A stretch of 9,607 bases of DNA from Deltaproteobacteria bacterium (lineage in GTDB: Bacteria; Desulfobacterota; Syntrophia; Syntrophales; UBA2210), in contig JAFGQD010000130.1 of assembly GCA_016935875.1 (NCBI GenBank), positions 1 to 9,607 on the forward strand, written 5' to 3'. Within the stretch, counting starts at the first letter, position 1; each line of letters starts with the position of its first letter. Under the pieces are notes generated by a model that saw only the letters and a list, made by a program, of their open reading frames with translations, was not told where the DNA came from and made no database searches. The translations under genes and the position numbers were made by a program. Shown in pieces: positions 5,403 to 9,607 of the stretch.

Positions 5403-6356
5403 ATGATAGAAGCACGGAATCTCACCAAGCATTTCGGGTCGAGGGTCGCGGTGGACAACGTATCTTTCACCGTCGAGCGCGGGGAAGTCCTCGGTTTCCT
5501 TGGTCCCAATGCGGCGGGGAAGTCGACGACCATCCGAATGTTGACCGGTTTTCTGCCGCCGACAGCAGGAACAGCCGTCATCGGCGGCAATGACATCCTG
5601 AAGTCCTCACTGGCTGCTCGAAGTGAAATCGGCTACCTCCCGGAGAACGCACCGGCTTACCCCGATATGACCGTCACAGGTTTTCTGGAATTCGTCGCCG
5701 AAATCCGCGGGTTTTCAGGGGGCGAGAAGCGACGCCGGGTCGGCAAAGTCATCGAGCGCTGTTTTCTGCCGGAGGTCCGCTTCCAGGTGATCAGTACGCT
5801 TTCCAAAGGGTTTAAGCAACGGGTCTGCTTCGCCCAGAGCATCCTTCACGACCCGAAGTTCCTGATCATGGACGAGCCAACCGATGGCCTGGACCCCAAC
5901 CAGAAGCACGAAGTACGCTCTATGATACGAGAAATGGGAAGGGATAAGACAATCATCCTCTCCACCCATATCCTCGAGGAGGTGGAGGCCATCTGCACCC
6001 GGGTCGTGATCATTGCCAACGGCAAGATCGTCGCCGACAACACCCCCGAGAAGCTCAAACTGCAAGCTCCGGATCATGGAGTCGTCCACTTTTCGATACC
6101 TGGTGATCTCTCATCCGGGTTGCTGGCGGATCTCGATCAGGTGGCAGGTGTGGAGCGCGTCGATCCGCTCGCGGCAGACGGCGTACTTCGGGTGTCAGTC
6201 TATCCGAGGGACCCGAAAAACCCTCCGGTGGCCGGGATAATCAGTTACCTGCAGGGGAAAGGAGCTCAGGTGCATTCCTTTCAGGTTGCGGAGGGGCGTT
6301 TGGATGAATTCTTTCGAGGTGTAACCACATCGACTGATGCAGAGGTACAGATATGA
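5403..6356 (+). CDS. ABC transporter ATPase, GldA/NosF-like
   Basis: The 317-residue cytoplasmic subunit should power the ABC-2 permease encoded next to it. Its motifs are in order: Walker A GPNAAGKST (34-42), a Q-loop region reading YLPENAPAY (78-86) with Glu in place of Gln, signature LSKGFKQRV (133-141), Walker B FLIMDEP (153-159), a D-loop after it, and the switch His189. The Glu-type Q-loop and LSKG signature are usual in the GldA/NosF/ABC-2 branch. Ala37 in Walker A replaces the usual Gly, a mild oddity. After about residue 215 comes a C-terminal extension with no motif, as in other exporter ATPases. I start at ATG 5403 because AAGGAG is five bases upstream. The stop overlaps the permease start (ATGA), indicating translational coupling. 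Confidence 0.93.
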   Translation: MIEARNLTKHFGSRVAVDNVSFTVERGEVLGFLGPNAAGKSTTIRMLTGFLPPTAGTAVIGGNDILKSSLAARSEIGYLPENAPAYPDMTVTGFLEFVAEIRGFSGGEKRRRVGKVIERCFLPEVRFQVISTLSKGFKQRVCFAQSILHDPKFLIMDEPTDGLDPNQKHEVRSMIREMGRDKTIILSTHILEEVEAICTRVVIIANGKIVADNTPEKLKLQAPDHGVVHFSIPGDLSSGLLADLDQVAGVERVDPLAADGVLRVSVYPRDPKNPPVAGIISYLQGKGAQVHSFQVAEGRLDEFFRGVTTSTDAEVQI

Positions 6357-7099
6357 ACAGATTTTTACGGAATACCAAAGGGGTTATCAAGAGGGAACTC
6401 GGGGGGTACTTTGGTTCTCCCCTTGCATACGTCTTTATCGTCATTTTTCTGGTATTGTGCGGTTTTTTCACCTTTGTAGTGAGCGGTTTTTATGAGCTCG
6501 GCCAGGCAGATCTCCGCGCCTTTTTCCAGTGGCTCCCGTGGACATATCTTTTTCTGATACCCGCCGTGTCCATGCGGCTGTGGGCCGAGGAGCGACGCAC
6601 CGGGACGTTGGAACTGCTCCTCACCCTTCCGACAACGCTCACCGAGCTGGTCCTCGGAAAATTTCTTGCCGCCTGGCTATTCATCATCATAGCGCTCCTG
6701 TTAACCTTTCCCCTGGTGCTGACCGTCAGTTATCTGGGAGACCCGGATCTGGGCGTCATCTTCAGCGGTTATCTGGGAAGTGCTCTCCTTGCCGGCGCCT
6801 ATCTGAGCATTGGGAGCATGACTTCGTCACTTACGCGCAATCAGGTGATCAGTTTTATTTTGTCGGTGGTAATCTGTCTGGTTGTGGTGCTGGTCGGCTG
6901 GCCCCCGGTCATCAATTCTATTTCAACTTGGGCGCCCATCTGGTTGGTGGAGGTGGTGGCCGGTTTCAGCTTCGTTCCCCATTCAGCCTCCATGGAACGA
7001 GGGATTGTTGATCTGCGCGATCTGCTGTACTTCGCATCGATGATCTTCTTTATGCTTTTCGCCAACGGGGTTATTCTGCAGAACCGCAGGACTTCGTGA
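6353..7099 (+). CDS. ABC-2 type permease, GldF-like
   Basis: This 248-residue inner-membrane protein has about six hydrophobic segments, near residues 24-46, 60-74, 104-127, 136-157, 165-187 and 220-243. The cytoplasmic stretch MRLWAEERRTGTLELLLTLP (74-93) carries the EE-R-x-G-T-x-E signature of ABC-2 permeases of the Gld/NosY type, thought to contact the ATPase. It starts inside the last codon of the ATPase gene (ATGA overlap) and ends 15 bases before the GldG-like gene. Length and topology match GldF-type subunits. Two copies with two ATPases would form the transporter core. The substrate is unknown. Confidence 0.9.
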   Translation: MNRFLRNTKGVIKRELGGYFGSPLAYVFIVIFLVLCGFFTFVVSGFYELGQADLRAFFQWLPWTYLFLIPAVSMRLWAEERRTGTLELLLTLPTTLTELVLGKFLAAWLFIIIALLLTFPLVLTVSYLGDPDLGVIFSGYLGSALLAGAYLSIGSMTSSLTRNQVISFILSVVICLVVVLVGWPPVINSISTWAPIWLVEVVAGFSFVPHSASMERGIVDLRDLLYFASMIFFMLFANGVILQNRRTS

Positions 7100-7114
7100 A
7101 GGAGACGATTATAC

Positions 7115-8989
7115 ATGGTACGTAAAACAGGACACGGCTTCAAAGAGATTCTGGTATCCACAACGGGACTTGCGATACTATTTGTGATCCTCATTCTGGT
7201 GAATGTGATTTTTTCATACACCAACCTCCGCCTGGACACCACGGAGGATAGCATCTACTCTCTTTCGCAGGGATCGAAAAACATACTTTCGCAGGTGATC
7301 GAACCTGTCACGGTCAAGTTCTTCTGGAACCGGAGCGACAGAAACTTCCCTCAGAACCTGAGAATATATGCCAAGCAGGTCCGGGACTTTCTGACCGAAT
7401 ATGAATATGCTGCCAAGGGGCGGCTGACGGTGGAGGAATACGACCCAAGGGTTGACTCCGATGAAGAGGAGTGGGCCCAGAAGTACGGGTTACAGGGACT
7501 CCAAAATGCCACCGGAGGAACTATCTACTGCGGACTGGTTTTTATGGCTGCGGACAGGGAAGAAAAAATAGCCTTCCTGAATCCCGGCCGGGGGGAACTC
7601 CTGGAATACGACATCACTAGGACCATCCATTCCCTGCAGTCCACGAAGAAAAAAGTGCTGGGAATCATTTCAAGCCTGCCTGTATTCGGCGAATTTAAGG
7701 CTGGACAGCCTCCAAAGCCGTGGTTTTTTGTCTCGGAGTTGCAGAAAACCTACGAGGTCCGTGAGATCGATCCTGATGTGAAACTGGTCGATCCCGAAAT
7801 CGATCTGCTGCTTATCATTCACCCGAAGGAGATTGCCCCGAAGCTGCAGTACGCCGTCGATCAGTATGTGCTTTCCGGCCGAAACATGATGGTCTTCGTG
7901 GATCAGAACTCTATCGTAGACGCCGGCGCCTTCGAAGAGTCCAAGCCCATGAGCCCTCCTATTTCGAACCTTCCCACGATTTTTGATACATGGGGAGTCT
8001 CCATGGATGTTTATAAGGTGGTGGCCGATTTCGGCCACGGGACCAAGGTTCGAAAGGGAAACATGATTGACGAAGACCCGTTGCTGGTTACCGCCCGGAG
8101 GGATCTCTTCAACCAGCAGAGCAAGGTGACTTCCCAGTTGGAGACCTTGCTCTTCGGCACGGCGGGAAATCTGAAAAAGAGCTCAGGCAGTCCGTATGAG
8201 TTCACACCCCTGGTGCAGTCCGGAGGCGATGCAGCTCTGATACCAATTATTGATATGAATTCCGGAACGGCCATCATACGAAAGAAATTTGCCCCAACGG
8301 GGGAGCGGTTCAATCTGGTTGTTCAAGTGCGCGGTGCCTTCAAGAGTGCATTTCCCGATGGCTCTCCATCAGATGAGAGGTCACCAGCCGACGAAAAAGA
8401 TCAGATCAAGGATAAACATCTTGCCGTCGGGGTAAAGACATCGACTATTATCATAATTGCTGACGTCGACATGCTTTCCGACAGGTTTTTCCTGTCCACG
8501 AACGGTTATATGGGACAGCAGGTCTCAAGGATGTTCAACGACAACTTCAACTTCGTCGCCAATGCCTGCGAGAACCTCACGGGAAGCGAGGATATGACGG
8601 CCATCCGCTCTCGAGGCAAGTTCCAGCGGCCCTTTACCAAGGTCCTGGCGTTGCAGAAGAAGGCTCGGGACCGCTGGTCTCTCAAAGAGCAGACCCTGGC
8701 TAAACGGGCCGAGGAAGGCAACCGGAAATTACGTGAACTTGAGATGCAAAAGGATAGTTCCCAAAAACTGATCCTCAGTCCGGAGCAGATAGCAGAGATA
8801 GAGCGATTCAGAGAACAAAAGCGCACGATAGACGGCGAGCTCAAGCAGGTGCGTAAAAACTTGCGGTCCGATATCGAAACCCTGGGTACCACGCTCAAGG
8901 CCATCAACATTTTTCTGATACCTTTGTGTGTGTCCTTGGCCGGACTGGTCTTTGCCCTCTATCGGAAGCGAAGGATGAAGAAGTCATGA
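7115..8989 (+). CDS. GldG-like ABC transporter auxiliary protein
   Basis: The 624-residue protein has an N-terminal membrane anchor (about 17-35), a large extracytoplasmic region, a long coiled-coil stretch (about 519-595, rich in Lys, Glu, Arg and Gln), and a second membrane helix (about 597-616) followed by a basic tail RKRRMKKS. The segment after the anchor (LRLDTTEDSIYSLSQGSKNI and the NRSDRNFP..EEYDPR region) is typical of the GldG / ABC_transp_aux family, which accompanies GldF-type permeases. Two membrane anchors would place the bulk in the periplasm, with both ends in the cytoplasm. AAGGAG lies ten bases before the ATG. The stop overlaps the next gene (ATGA). Its partner role is inferred from family and operon; no catalytic site is visible. 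Confidence 0.88.
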   Translation: MVRKTGHGFKEILVSTTGLAILFVILILVNVIFSYTNLRLDTTEDSIYSLSQGSKNILSQVIEPVTVKFFWNRSDRNFPQNLRIYAKQVRDFLTEYEYAAKGRLTVEEYDPRVDSDEEEWAQKYGLQGLQNATGGTIYCGLVFMAADREEKIAFLNPGRGELLEYDITRTIHSLQSTKKKVLGIISSLPVFGEFKAGQPPKPWFFVSELQKTYEVREIDPDVKLVDPEIDLLLIIHPKEIAPKLQYAVDQYVLSGRNMMVFVDQNSIVDAGAFEESKPMSPPISNLPTIFDTWGVSMDVYKVVADFGHGTKVRKGNMIDEDPLLVTARRDLFNQQSKVTSQLETLLFGTAGNLKKSSGSPYEFTPLVQSGGDAALIPIIDMNSGTAIIRKKFAPTGERFNLVVQVRGAFKSAFPDGSPSDERSPADEKDQIKDKHLAVGVKTSTIIIIADVDMLSDRFFLSTNGYMGQQVSRMFNDNFNFVANACENLTGSEDMTAIRSRGKFQRPFTKVLALQKKARDRWSLKEQTLAKRAEEGNRKLRELEMQKDSSQKLILSPEQIAEIERFREQKRTIDGELKQVRKNLRSDIETLGTTLKAINIFLIPLCVSLAGLVFALYRKRRMKKS

Positions 8990-9607
8990 AAATGAGAACC
9001 CTGACCATTCTACTGCTCGTACTGGGAGTGTTAGCGACCCTTATGATCCTCCATCGTGGGTGGTCGCCAGATGTAGCCAAAGTTCAGGGAAGTAGACTGT
9101 TTGATCAATTCCCCGTCAACGAAGTCGCCTCTTTGACCGTGATATCCGCCAACAATACCGCCTCTCTGGTGAAAAAAGAGGGAGGCTGGGTAGTGGAGGA
9201 GCGTTTCTCTTACCCCGCCGACTTCGGCAAGATCGCCAATCTCGTCCGCACGCTCAAAGAAGTCAAGGTGGGCAGACAGTTTGCCGGTTCGGACGAGACT
9301 CTTCGACGCCTTGCCTTGAAAGACCCGGAGGACCCTGCGGCCACTGATACTGAGAAGGGAATACGTCTGCTGCTCAAAGATGACAAGCAGAAAATCCTGG
9401 TCAGTATTCTCCTGGATCAGCAGCGAAACTTGAATAACAAAAAACCCGACATTCCGGGCAGATACGTGAGACTCGGCAATGAATCCACTGTCTATCTGGT
9501 AGATGAGAGATTCGCCACCGTGCGCAAAGCCCCGACAACCTGGCTGGACTCGACTCTCCTCAAGTTTCCAGCCGCCGATATCAAGCGGATTTCCTGCACA
9601 TCCACCC
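8986..9607 (+). CDS. DUF4340-domain membrane-anchored protein (partial, runs off the window)
   Basis: The frame starts with ATG at 8986, overlapping the GldG-like stop by four bases, and stays open to the window edge (207 complete codons). It begins MKMRTLTILLLVLGVLATLM, a signal anchor, followed by DQFPVNEVASLTV, then a region with GGWVVEE and PADFGKIANLV about 30 residues later. This matches DUF4340 proteins, which usually follow GldG-like genes in such operons. The visible part lacks its C-terminal half. It is probably anchored in the inner membrane with its domain in the periplasm, as a companion of the transporter. The function of the domain is not known. Confidence 0.88.
   Translation, partial: MKMRTLTILLLVLGVLATLMILHRGWSPDVAKVQGSRLFDQFPVNEVASLTVISANNTASLVKKEGGWVVEERFSYPADFGKIANLVRTLKEVKVGRQFAGSDETLRRLALKDPEDPAATDTEKGIRLLLKDDKQKILVSILLDQQRNLNNKKPDIPGRYVRLGNESTVYLVDERFATVRKAPTTWLDSTLLKFPAADIKRISCTST

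Overview
The window looks like chromosomal DNA of a Gram-negative, probably sulfate-reducing-type bacterium (Desulfobacterota, the former Deltaproteobacteria). The assignment is by resemblance only. It rests on an outer-membrane porin ending in Phe, a lipoprotein, and a GldA/GldF/GldG-like ABC operon followed by a DUF4340 gene, a combination common in that phylum. No rRNA, tRNA or CRISPR array is visible.

Left part (1-2300, minus strand). A porin gene (604-1842) has its own sigma70-type promoter, a leader of about 415 nt and a rho-independent terminator. The promoter plus leader (1916-2292) occurs a second time at 2-346, just past the porin terminator and in the same orientation. The two copies align without a gap over 194 bp at an offset of 1914 bp. 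I infer a tandem array in which a second gene, probably another porin, begins just left of the window. The leader holds a 109-bp conserved core with a hairpin and a Shine-Dalgarno-like block. In the right-hand copy it also holds five 24-bp tandem repeats.

Middle (2300-5100). A minus-strand lipoprotein with a C-terminal SHOCT domain (2537-3490) has a clear promoter. Upstream of it is a 34-codon relic of an IS256-family (Mutator) transposase. Two plus-strand genes follow: a small Cys-rich conserved-looking protein of unknown function and a nitrilase-superfamily amidohydrolase with an intact Glu-Lys-Cys triad. They are 38 nt apart and probably co-transcribed.

Right part (5250-9607, plus strand). 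A strong promoter (TTGACA, 17 bp, TATAAA) precedes a tightly packed operon: ABC ATPase, ABC-2 permease, GldG-like auxiliary protein and a DUF4340 protein that runs off the window. Two of the three junctions are ATGA overlaps and the third is a 15-nt gap. The first two products should form an ABC-2 exporter-type complex. The last two are membrane-anchored proteins with large, probably periplasmic, domains that would work with it. The substrate is unknown, and the operon alone is not evidence of gliding motility.

The parts most worth a second look are the duplicated porin leader, which may be a structured regulatory RNA, and the small gene paired with the nitrilase.
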